Part shown: piece after piece, positions 42,720 through 52,484 of the stretch
How positions within the stretch are numbered: the stretch's first letter is position 1
Layout: every line of letters begins with the position of its first letter
Assembly: GCA_033557465.1 (NCBI GenBank)
Contig: CM066043.1
Coordinates: 109,048,278-109,112,277, forward strand
Source: Ichthyophis bannanicus
Lineage: Eukaryota > Chordata > Amphibia > Gymnophiona > Ichthyophiidae
Length of the DNA: 64,000 bases
Direction: 5' to 3'
Notes under the pieces: model-generated
The model's input: only the letters and a program-made list of their open reading frames with translations
What the model was told of the DNA's origin: nothing
Database searches by the model: none
Program-made: the position numbers and the translations under genes

Positions 42720-44525
42720 ATGGAAAAGCCAGCCACTATCCTTAAGAAATGCTCAAAGTGTGGCGGTACAGATATATTTTCAGACACTCATACTTGGTGT
42801 CTAAAATGTTTAGGTCCTGACCATTGCCCTCTGGAGTGTGTCTCCTGCTGGACCTCAAACAGAAGAAGTCTTCAGAATCGAGTACAACTCGATACCCGGT
42901 TCACATCACCCTCGATGTCACCAGCTAGAATATCTTCTTCTTCACAGGATCAGGTAACCAAACAAAAGTCTGTAAAGACTAGCCAGTCCTCGAGTGGTAG
43001 ATCTCCCCCTCAGCATCGAGATGGCTTCGGCCTTGCCCTCGAGGACATCTTGGCAATAAAGCCCCGGTGGGAGTCTTCGGGCTCCAAAGCATTAACGGGG
43101 CTCCAGATGGTTCCCGGGGTTCTTACCTCGAACATACCTGGGCCATGATCGGTGGTTGTGGCTGCTTCGAGCGGTATCGACACCCCGGCATCGGCTATGG
43201 TGATGGATTAAACACTTCTCACCGAGGAAGGTAGTCTAGCACTCTCGGCTACTTCGGTACCGCTAGAGTTGCTGCAGACCGTTCCTCGAGTATCGGTATC
43301 TACTTCGGTATTGACATCGGCATTGGTGTCGGTACCGTCCATGCTTGCTTCGACAATCGCTTCCCTCGATGCCCAGCCTGGAATCGATGTCTAGCATGGG
43401 GGATTCGGTACCGACTCATCTCGGTACCGACCTCGGGCGGTTCCGAAGACATCGCTTTAAAGAAAATCCTATGCTTCATCCTTTCAGGTCCTCCGATCCC
43501 GATGACTGGGATGAATCCATCGGTACCAAGGCTGATTTTTCTACAAATTTAGCCTTTACCCCTCATTTTAGAGAGTCCTCCTCGGGGGAGATTTCTTTTC
43601 AAGCTTTTCTGCTTGATATGGCAAAGTTACTTGCCATTTCTATACCTGGTAAAGAATCCCTACCGGGGAATTCAGAGACACTGCAATTCCCCTGGGTTCC
43701 AAAGGAGGTGATCATGCTTCCTTTGCATCAGATCTTGCAAGATCTACTATTAAGAATGTGGGAAACTCCTTTAATGGTATCCCCACATTCTAAGAAACTT
43801 GACACTATGTACAAGGTGCCACCTTCTCCAGGTTTTCAAAAGACTCAACTTCCTCATTCTATTGTTGTAGAATCAGCAATGAGGCATCTTAAGAGTGCAA
43901 AGAAGCACTCTTCTTATCCACCAGGTCGTGAGTCTAGGACTTTAGATGCCTTTGGACGTCGATGCTTCCAGGCATCCATGCTTTCAGCAAGAATTATCTC
44001 ATATTTTCTATATGGGATTATCTCTTGAAGAGGTCACAAAAAACTTAGTTTTTGAACCCTTTTCTTCCAGAGCATAAAAGAGCAGACTATTCCTTATTAG
44101 TCAGTCATGCTCAAAATATCTCTAGGTTCTTTAATCGTGCTTCCCTGGACTGTTTTGAGTCTATTAGCAGAACTTCTGCTATAGCCATAGGAGCACGACG
44201 CATAGCCTGGCTCCAAGCTTCAGACTTGGACAGATGGGTTCAGGACAGGCTGGGAAATACTCCTTGTACTGGTGAAAATCTCTTCAACAAGGAAGCTTTG
44301 TTTCAAGCTAATCAGTTGAGCACTGATGCTGTTACTTTCAGAGGATTGTCAAAACTTTCCTCTATCCCAGCTAATAAAAAATCTCCTAAAAAGCTTTATT
44401 CCCCCAAGGGAAAAAAGTTTTATCCATCTTCTACCCATTCTGCAGATGTTTCCAAAGATGGGCAACATCACACCAGGCTAAGAAAATCAAAACCTCAACA
44501 GGCTCAGCAATCGCAGGGTTTCTGA
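42720..44525 (+). pseudogene. DIRS gag-like protein of A3, broken
   Basis: Starts at the ATG at 42720 with the zinc-ribbon-like pairs C11/C14 and C27/C30 (KCSKCGGTD...WCLKCLGPDHC). The first frame stops at 43146. A second frame (43345-44028) carries the Ser/Thr-rich part with SVPTHLGTDLGRF, then FQAFLLDMAKLLAI, MLPLHQILQDLLLRMWETPL and LDAFGRRCFQASML. A frame change near 44030-44050 leads to the last part, SAIAIGARRIAWLQASDLDRW and CTGENLFNKE, ending at 44523. Breaks: at least three. Otherwise collinear with A2 gag. Confidence 0.8.
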
Positions 44526-46670
44526 TATTTTCTTTTTTCTGTGTGAGGTTTAAAACTTTTGAGTCACTTCTTTTCAGCAGACGCATCCAAAATTCATCTC
44601 ATCCATGCTGAGATATCAGTCATACATTGACTCAATCCTCGACTCTGGGCATGAATCTCTTGCTACAAGAGAAATCTATCCTTCTAGCTCCAAGAGCTAT
44701 TAAGGACTTTCATACCCCAGAGATAACAGGTTCCTCCTTTTAAAACAAAAGGAGGCCTAACAACTAACAGGGTAAGCTATACCCTTCACCTTGTCAGTTT
44801 ACTGTACAAGTATATCTCATACTTTTAACTGCAAGGGGACCCTATCTCTTCAAACACTTACCAAATTGTAAGTCTTCTCAACTCTGTATTACCTTTTATC
44901 CCTCTTAGGCCAGACATTCAGTCTCTAAGAGTACTACTACTCAACTGGAGGGCTTATTCCCTAAGCCATAGGTTTTTCTTCAATACCTATTCCAGGAAGT
45001 AGTTTCCATACAGAGTTTTCTCCCCCTTGCGGTTCATCATCTTCTCAGATATCTTTTTAAGGCGGACAGAACTTGGGTATCTACTCCAAATTGTGTCTCT
45101 CGGTCCTCTCCAATCCATAGGACCTAACTTTTTATGCTGCCTTAATAACAGATAATTCCAAAAGAGGTCCAGAACTCATTTGGACTGTTTATTGTTGCAG
45201 GCCTCAGGCCTTTCTACTATTCTTAGCCACCTTCAATTTTCTTTGGCTTCAACAGAATAGATTAGGTTGCACACTGGCAATTCAACAGCCAGATCTAAGC
45301 AACCTACAACATGCTCTCTGCAATTCTACAACAAAGCTCTGCAACTGTGGGCCTTTGCCAGAGATCCTCAGATCTACTCCTAATAGGTAGCGGCCAAATA
45401 GTTAACAAGGGCTTCAGCTGGTAGACTCTGCCAGTCATGCTCCTACATGACTGTTTTTTTCCTACTCTTACCATATTTCTTAAAATTTCCTTTTAAGAAA
45501 AGGTAACCAGGGTTTAGACCACTTGAAAGCGTAAAAAATTGCACAATTCCCTGGTTTGTTCCACATCTCACTGGAACTTCTACATCAGGGATGCATTTTT
45601 TTCACTGCAGTTGGTCCTTATTCACTACTTTCCTTCTAATTTATATACTTCATGGTAGCTTATGTGGAACAAGAAAACGCATGATACTCATATTGCCCTC
45701 ATAAAGAGGCAAACATGCTATCCCCTTATATTGCGTCTTTTTCTTCAGCTACTATTAGAAATTATAGAAGGATCCAGACTTGCTGTCTTAAGACTAAGGA
45801 TCTCCTCTGCACTCATTCACGTACGTCTCGAGACCTGGTTATTTCAGGGGCTAGATCTTTTCAAGGAGTCTAGTCCTATCCCTGTAAGTGAAGAACATAA
45901 TATCAGTTTCCACGAAACCTCCTCTATAGTTCTTCCATATTTAACCAGACAGAGATTCTCCATCAATATTCTCAAGTAGGTCTTAATCCTTCTTGTTATT
46001 GCGTCAATCTCTATACAACATCTGACTTTGAAAGATCTTCAAGAAGTTGGGGACTCAGCGCCTAGTACAAATGTCTGTCTTTCATTGGAATAAAGGGGGT
46101 CTTAAAGACCTATCCCCTTTTTTCTACAAAGGGTATTTCTGCCTTTTCATCCAAACCAGTCAGATTATCTCCACTCTTTCCTAGGACCTTTTTCTGCTCC
46201 AAGGACAAGAAGTTCAATTTTTTGGACTTTACAGAAGCTTTAGCTATCTCTCAAAAGTCCAACCTCATTGAACTCCCCCAGTACTTCTTCTGGGGTTAGT
46301 ACTGGCCATGAGGGCTTATCTCTTCCTGTATTGCAAAAATTTATTTTTTCCCTCTACTTCACATTGAGGGAATTTCTTTGAGGATAATCTACTGGCTCTC
46401 AACCACAGATCCATATTAACCTCAACAACTATTTTTGCAATATTTTTGAGTGACATCCACATTAGAAAATTGGAACGCAATATTTTTTTAATATTTATGA
46501 TTTACACAAGGACTCCCCTCTGGATACCTTGTTTAGTCAAGCTGTTCCACAGAACCTCTTTTATTCTTTTCTAGTTCAACTCCTACCCTCCATCCCTTAG
46601 ATGCCTGAGGTTTTGAGGGATAAGCATGGCTTATCTTTAGATTTGCAACATGCTGGGGCCTCCTCCAGGC
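44526..46670 (+). pseudogene. decayed RT-RNase H-YR region of A3
   Basis: No ORF longer than about 105 codons. Relics align with A1: near 45312-45370 (CTCTCTGCAATTCTACAACAAAGC) with the RNase H region at 3750-3800, and at 46508-46555 (CCTCTGGATACCTTGTTTAGTCAAGCTGTT) with the YR end at 5290-5325. It shares blocks with the A2 decayed region in the same order (for example ACTTACCA..T..AAGTCT near 44862 and 25498). Confidence 0.65.
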
Positions 46671-46682
46671 ATCTCAGCTTGG

Positions 46683-47059
46683 GAGTCCCCATATGTGAAG
46701 ACTCATTCCTGCTTGTTCCTGGAGATAGCATAGTTACTTACCTGTAACAGGTGATCTCTGGGAACAGCAGGAATAAGTCTTCACAACCCACCCACCTCCC
46801 CTAGGAGTTGTTCTCTCTCTCTCTTTCTTCTCCCTAATTTGTCTACTTCCCTCCTTCAGTCTCAGCTACAAACCCAACTGATGAGAGGGAAGTAAATGGG
46901 CGGGAAGGCAGCGCGCATGCGCATGGGATGCTCCCAAAAGCTTTCTTTTTGGACGCTGGGGAGCGTTCCCGCGCAGGCTCCGTCGGTACCGACGTACTCA
47001 TATGTGAAGACTTATTCTTGCTGTTCCCAGAGATCACCTGTTACAGGTAAGTAACTGTG
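46683..47059 (+). repeat. ICR and right terminal repeat of A3
   Basis: ICR at 46683-46785; right repeat 46877-47035. Ends with ACCTGTTACAGGT (47036-47048) and CAG|GTAAGT (47044-47052). Confidence 0.86.
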
Positions 47060-47817
47060 CTAAAACCCTCGGCCCAGTGTGCAGCAGCGGCCAAGAGAGT
47101 AAATAGAATGCTAGGTATCATAAGGAAAGGAATGAAGAATAAAACAAAAGATATTTTAATGCCTCTATATCGTTCCATGGTGAGACCGCACCTTGAATAT
47201 TGTGTGCAGTTCTGGTCGCCGTATCTTAAAAAGGATATAACGTTATTAGAAAAGGTTCAGAAAAGAGCCACCAAAATGGTAAAGGGGATGGAAGGATACT
47301 CCTATGAAAGGCTAAAAAGGTTAGGGCTCTTTAACCTGGAAAAGAACGGCTGAGGGGAGATATGATAGATGTCTATAAACTAATGAACGGAGTGGAAGGG
47401 TAAACATAGATCGATCGTTTACGTTATCAGAATATAGAAAGACTAGGGGACATGCAATGAAGCTACAGGGTAAACTATTTAAGACTAATAAAAGAAAATA
47501 TTTTTTCACTCAACGTGTAATCAAACTCTGGAATTTGTTACCGGAGGATGTAGTAAAGGCTGTTAGTGTAGCTGGGTTTAAAAAAGGTTTGGACAAGTTC
47601 CTGGAGGAAAGGACCATAAACCATTATTAAGAAGGGACCCAGGATATCAATGCTTGAGTCAGTACAAGCATTGTGGAACCTGTATCTTTTGGGGAAACTG
47701 TTAGGTACGTATGACCTAGATTGGCCACTGTTGGAAACAGGATACTGGGCTTGATGGACCTTGGTCTGACCCAGTATGGCATATCTTATGTTCTTATGTT
47801 CATATTTTTGCCTATTG
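47060..47817 (+). mobile_element. CR1-type LINE, 3' piece
   Basis: Continues 40262-42349. It reads LKPSAQCAAAAKRVNRMLG, LMPLYRSMVRPHLEYCVQFW and KVQKRATKMVKGMEG, then a frame change near 47350 and DMIDVYKLMNGVEG with later YFFTQRVIKLWNLLPED. The 3' end is CTTGATGGACCTTGGTCTGAC and (TTATGTTC)n at 47790-47810, the CR1-type 8-bp tail. Confidence 0.85.
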
Positions 47818-48182
47818 TGCGCCTGAGGGTCACATAGAGCCACTTTGGCAGAATGCATTTTAAGCCCAACATTTGCACCTTCCCTAGTGCATTTAATGTG
47901 TGTATTAGTGTTTGTGCTCTGGTGATACTTACCCTAACTCTTTCTTCGTCCAGGAAATGTTGTTTGACCTGTGGCAAACAAGGAGCCTCATCCTTGGATT
48001 CTGGAGTCGGCCTTTCCCGTATGGCAGCTTCTGAGTCACTCATGGAGGGCATGTTTTTCCCCTCTCAGCCAGGGGCTACAATTAGTCCACTCTTACCTGC
48101 CTCAGGGAAGGAGGTGCAGGATGGCGCTAAGGTAAAGATGCTCAACCAGCCAGAGGCTCCGGTGGCTGTACTGTGAGCCGCT
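47818..48182 (+). pseudogene. D2 gag remnant, N-terminal part
   Basis: After the CR1, D2 resumes. An open stretch reads CCLTCGKQGASSLDSGVGLS, close to the B2 gag start (CLVCGLGRSSVQDSGVCSAC): the first CxxC pair is present and the second decayed. It runs to a stop near 48174. Confidence 0.55.
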
Positions 48183-48612
48183 CTTCATCCTCTAGGGCTG
48201 TGGTCCCCAAACTTGGGGTTGGGACCCCAGATGGCATAGATCACAGTGAACGTCCAGAGAGCAGGAGAAATGGCCATGTTTCTTTAACCCCATCCACTGA
48301 TGATGTGACCCCCAAGTATAGCAGTCACCAGTTGGCATGTGGCCTGTGAGCCAGTGAACCTTCATAGTTCTCTGCCTTTTCCTGGGTAAGCTTCTTGTTA
48401 GACTGGACACTCATGCTGAGTACTAGGGTCTGAAAGCACTGACAAAGGACCCTATGCTGACTACAGCTGCTGTTGCTTTCTGCTTTAGAAGAATGGAGGA
48501 ATGGGAAGGAGCCTGGAGACCTGCTATTTTGCTTTCATCATCTGGAGTCATGTGAATTTTCATTTGTTAAAATGGGGTCATATGGGATAAAAGTTTTAAA
48601 AACACTGCCCTA
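48183..48612. mobile_element. hAT-like non-autonomous element, degenerate
   Basis: The left end CTGTGGTCCCCAAACTTGGGG and the inverse of the right end (CAGTGTTTTTAAAACTTTTATCC) look like decayed hAT terminal inverted repeats (CAGTGGT...-type). Flanks CTCTAGGG and CCCTACGT are similar but not a clear 8-bp duplication. No ORF of note. Confidence 0.4.
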
Positions 48613-48920
48613 CGTAGTCTGTATGGGCTATGTCCCCTAGTATCAGAGAGCCTTGTCTGATAGGAGAGCTTCCTGAATCTGTTTTGTCCTCCCGGAATTA
48701 TTATTTTTTTTTTTTAAACAAGCTTGGTTCTTCTGATGTGGAAATTCAAACCCTGCAACCTCTAGTTGCCCCCGGACGCAGTCTTGTACTGGGCAGGCTG
48801 GAAGCAGAAGCCCTATTTGATTGCCTTTGGCTAAGCGTCTCTGGTGTGAGACACTCCTGAAGATGATGAACAGTTGGGAGTTGTCCGAGATGTTGACAGT
48901 GCCTCTGACCCAGATGAATT
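48613..48920 (+). pseudogene. D2 gag remnant, acidic part
   Basis: Reads in part CLRCx-like and a run of Asp/Glu (EDDEQLGVVRDVDSASDPDE, 48858-48918), resembling the acidic cluster of DIRS gag. Broken by a T-run at 48704-48714. Cut at 48920 by the C1 terminus. Confidence 0.45.
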
Positions 48921-49230
48921 GGTATTTCTGCAGGAACAAGCAGGAAGTCCCCTCATATATGGGTGATGTCGGCGCCAACAGAGCCCATGCAGTAACTTCT
49001 CCCCAGCTTTCAAAGAAATCCTTTGGGAAATGTATCACGCATGCATGGTTCCCTTCCTGCTCAAAAGTGCCACCTTGCTTCGGTCCCTTTTTTTCCGCAG
49101 AGCCCACCAGATGTGTGTGACTTCTTCCTGGAAAAAGTTGATCCGTTGTCTGTTTTTCCTTTCTCCAGTCGTGTACCAATTCCTATCCTCCCCCCGAGTC
49201 CACTTGCCTCAGTGTCATGTTCTCTGGTTC
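48921..49230 (+). mobile_element. DIRS-like copy C1, left terminus only
   Basis: GCAGGAACAAGCAGGAAGTCCCC...ATATGGGTGATGTCGGCGCCAACAGAGCC matches the C2 left end at 51940-52010. Followed by leader sequence similar to C2. Truncated by an L2 at about 49231; the rest is absent from the window. Confidence 0.72.
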
Positions 49231-50515
49231 CTTTTCTCATCTGCCATCGACTCAGTTTCTCATCCTATCTTAATCCAACGCCTCCAGGAAACTGGCGTCT
49301 GCAATACCACACTAAATGGGTTCACCTCATACTTAAGACAGGATTCAACAAGTTAAATGTGGAGCAAACTACTCAGCACCCTTTTCTATACCACAGGGCA
49401 TCCCACAAAGATCAACACACTCTCATCAATACTTTTCAATTTATGCATACTCCCCGTCTGCGATTATTATCAAGAAACATAATATCCTGTTCCATCTGTA
49501 CGCTGATGACCTCATAGTATACACTCCGATCAACCTGGAGGACTCCAAACCTCACGGCCATCAATCAATGCCTAGAGGATGTAGCCAGTTGGCTCAGCAG
49601 CAATAGCCTTACGTTAAACTATAAGAAAACAGAAGCTCAACCACTGAACCAAACCATACCTGTAAAAAAAGAGGTACGTTACCTAGGCGTCACTTTAGAC
49701 AAAAACATCAACAACCTTCAATCACATATGAACAAAACCTCATAAGAAGACTTAAACCACTCCTACACCAGGATCACGTCCGGACCGTTTGCCAAGCCAT
49801 CATCACACCAATACTAACTCACTCTACCAAGGACTCCTGAAGCAAGTCATACACCCTTTTCAAATGGTTTAGAACACAGCAGCACGAATCATCAGTGGAA
49901 CCAGTAAGACAGATCACATTACACCGGTATTACACCAGCTACAGTGGCTACCAATTCAAGCATGTGCCAAGTTCAGAACAATACTAAACACATTTAAAAT
50001 CATCCATCACTCCTCAGTAGACATACTTGAAACCCTGATCTTAAGAGAAGACATCTGCCCTAGAAGGAGCAACAACAGATATATGATCGATGTCCCATCA
50101 GAGTTCCTTAAAAGCAAGCAATCAACCTCCAAAAGGGCACTATCGCTATCCGTACCACAACTCTATGGACTACCCTCCCTGAAGAAACCCGTTCCACTAG
50201 AGACATGAAAAGCTCAAGACCTTTCTGTTCATAGAACGTTATGGTCCCATCATGTAGCCCGATGACCATTCTGGCCCCAACCGAAGACTTCTTGAAATAT
50301 TCGAATGGCCATAATAACCCTGCTCAGATATAAATGGACAGAACTTATGTAAATATGTAAAACTACCTGTATTTAGTCACTACCCTGTTAAATATCCTAA
50401 GTCAAGTTAAATGTATCCTGTTAGAGTTTAAAGTTCATTGTAAACCGCTTTGATTCCAGGATAAGGCAGTATAAAAAAAACAAGGTTAAATAAATAAGAG
50501 TTAAATAAGAGTTAA
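49231..50515 (+). mobile_element. L2-group LINE, 5'-truncated
   Basis: Plus strand. Contains FSSAIDSVSHPILIQRLQ, LYADDLIVYTP (49497-49530, catalytic Asp pair kept), DHVRTVCQAIITPIL and a C-terminal end with KTFLFIERYG. Tail: TTGTAAACCGCTTTGATTCC, then AAATAAATAA. Many stops; an old copy. Confidence 0.78.
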
Positions 50516-50904
50516 ACCTAGCTGTAAGTGGCTAGGAAGGCAGAGGAGAGAGGAATGTAGAAAAGAGATGAAAGGGAAAAGTTAGTGTTGAACATTTAGT
50601 TAGGGGAGTGTGTGAAGAAAACAGGAGAAGAGGAATAAATGGAAAGGAGACACTGGAAAAGAGCTTCAGAGAAAAACATTAAGAGGGATGTAGAAAAGAG
50701 ACCAGGACCAATGGAAAGAGCAGAAGAAGTAGGGTAAAAGCATTTTGGGAGTGCCACAGTAGATTACCAATCAGCATGATTTTGTTTTGTTTTAAATGCC
50801 AGCCACTGCAGTTAAATTATTTGCAAATACCGAACACCAGTGTCCAGATAGTGATTGCACCGAATATCTGGATACTACAGTCACTGCTGGCACATCCGAA
50901 TAGC
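50516..50904 (+). other. ZWINT intron, no recognisable element
   Basis: Purine-rich intron sequence (GGAGAGAGGAATG, AAAAGAGATGAAAGG). Nothing identified. Confidence 0.4.
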
Positions 50905-51200
50905 CGTGATATAGAATTATAGAAATATGATGGCATAAAAAGACCATATGGCCTATCTAGTCTGCCCTTCCATATCAACTACAAATACTATAGTCTCTTT
51001 TTTTTTCCTTTAGAGATCTGTTTGTCCATATCATCTTGAATTCAGATACTGTCCTTGTCTCTACTACCTCCACTGGGAGACTATTCCACGCATCTATCAC
51101 TCTTTCTGTAAAGAAATATTCCGCATATTATTCCTGAGTCTATCCCGTTTCACCCTCATCCTATGTCCCCTTATTGCAGAGCTTTCTTTCAGTTGCTATT
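50905..51200 (-). mobile_element. antisense CR1-type LINE 3' fragment
   Basis: Read on the minus strand, about 51130-51095 gives YFFTERVIDAWNSLPVEV-like sequence (FFTERVIDAWN), the same block as YFFTQRVIKLWNLLPED of the CR1 at 47500-47540. The 3' end with GCAGACTAGATAGGCCATATGG lies at 50945-50970. Confidence 0.68.
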
Positions 51201-51639
51201 CAGCTGCTATCAGCATATCACTTAAGGCATTCTAAGTTTTAGGCAGATAGTGATGCTGAAAATGGCTGTTATCTTGATAACTATCGGCATAAGTGCTGGC
51301 TCCACCCAGGACTGCCTCGGCACTGTCCTGATAGTGCTAAAGTGGTTGGAGGAGTCAGTAGGTCAGTCAAAAAGCAGCAATATCCTGATAGTGCTGGTGA
51401 CTATCACTCTCAGCTGCACTCATCCAGATAGCAGGGTTTGTTACCTGATAAGTGCCTTTGAAAACTGACCCTTCTGTTTTTCAGTTTAGTGATTTGAAAA
51501 ATGTCAGCTTGGGAATGTGCGTTTAATATATCTTTGAATTTTGCTCATTATGGGTGCATTTTCTCCTATGTTCAATATGTGATGTCATTCAGACATGCTG
51601 CATAATTTTGTAAAATTCAATTTCTTTTTCTTTTAACAG
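51201..51639 (+). other. ZWINT intron end and splice acceptor
   Basis: No repeat recognised in 51201-51600. A strong pyrimidine tract and AG (TTTCTTTTTCTTTTAACAG, ending at 51639) form the acceptor of the last exon. Confidence 0.62.
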
Positions 51640-51711
51640 AAAGAAGCAACAGAAAAGCAACAACAGCAAAAAGTATTTTGGATACAGAAGGCATTGAAGC
51701 GCTTGAAATGA
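51640..51711 (+). CDS. zwint: ZWINT-like terminal coding exon
   Basis: Starts directly after TTTTAACAG in phase 0, matching the phase-0 end of the exon at 22206-22372, although 29.3 kb apart. It encodes KEATEKQQQQKVFWIQKALK plus three residues, then TGA at 51709-51711. The Lys/Gln heptads continue the coiled coil and a Trp stands at the same point as in human ZWINT (AVQNQW). Human ZWINT goes on for well over 100 residues beyond this point, so the protein here would be short at its C-terminus, or this is an alternative or damaged last exon. No good splice donor is seen before the stop. Assignment depends on that of the upstream exon. Confidence 0.62.
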   Translation, partial: KEATEKQQQQKVFWIQKALKRLK

Positions 51712-51937
51712 TAAATATCCATGGAGATGTAGTCTCTCAATTTAAAATAGCCAGTGCAGCTTCCCAAACTTCTTCATTATTTTAACTTCATTTCTGGGAT
51801 CACTACAGAAATTGTGACATATGCTTCTCTACCATTTTCTGTGTGTGGAAAATTTGCTAATAGATTGTACTTAATCGTATCTACTAGACTCCCAGCTTCT
51901 CTCGCCCCCACACTCACTCCCAAAAAGCTATCCTGAT
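51712..51937 (+). other. presumed ZWINT 3' UTR start
   Basis: Sequence after the stop with no repeat similarity I can see. No AATAAA occurs before DIRS copy C2 begins at about 51938, so a natural poly(A) site, if close, would now lie inside or beyond C2. Confidence 0.45.
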
Positions 51938-52112
51938 TCTCTGGAAACAAACAGGAAGTCGGTCCTTGCATATATATGGGTTATGTCAGCGCCAACAGAG
52001 CCTGTGCGGATCCAATTCCCAGCATTCAAAGAGAGCTTTTGGAACCTACACTGTGCATGCATAGTCACCTTCCTGCCCAAAAGTGCCATCTTATTTTCAG
52101 TCTCTTTTTTTC
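51938..52112 (+). repeat. left inverted terminal repeat of C2
   Basis: Reverse complement of about 59705-59850, with mismatches. Shares TATATGGGTTATGTCAGCGCC with C1. Confidence 0.8.
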
Positions 52113-52348
52113 CACATAGCCTGCAGAAGTGCTGTCTGTGCACTCTGGATAAAGTAGATTTTCTTTCCATCATCCTAATTTTTTTCTGCTTTCTTTGGCC
52201 TGATCACCTCTTCCACTTCCTGAGTCCAATGCCTCAGTGTTGAGTTTTTCGCACGGGTAACTTTTTTTTTGGCCCATGGGTTTTTTACTCGCAGCCTAGC
52301 TGGTCGAGACGTCTGAGCTTAACCACACAAGGTTGGTTTTGCTTGCTA

Positions 52349-52484
52349 TGTCATCGACCAGTAGATTCAAGGAGTGTGGCAAGTGTAATTGCACTATGAC
52401 CTGCACGGACCACCACAGTTCCTGAATATGTTGCCTCGGGGCAGACCATGACATGTCTTCCTGCCTGCTGTACATGTCTTCCTC
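52349..52484 (+). pseudogene. C2 gag N-terminal piece before the BovB
   Basis: The ATG at 52349 gives MSSTSRFKECGKCNCTMTCT, with CGKC as the first cysteine pair of the DIRS gag zinc-ribbon-like motif. A stop lies at about 52423. Cut by the BovB insertion near 52484. Confidence 0.6.

Larger units (their letters stand above)
42350..47059 (+). mobile_element. DIRS-like element copy A3, gag part kept and pol decayed
   Basis: About 4.7 kb inserted cleanly into the CR1 (ATG at 42347-42349 joins CTA at 47060-47062 in frame) with no target-site duplication. Termini and ICR match A2. Gag is recognisable with several breaks; the pol region (44526-46670) lacks long ORFs. Confidence 0.88.
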
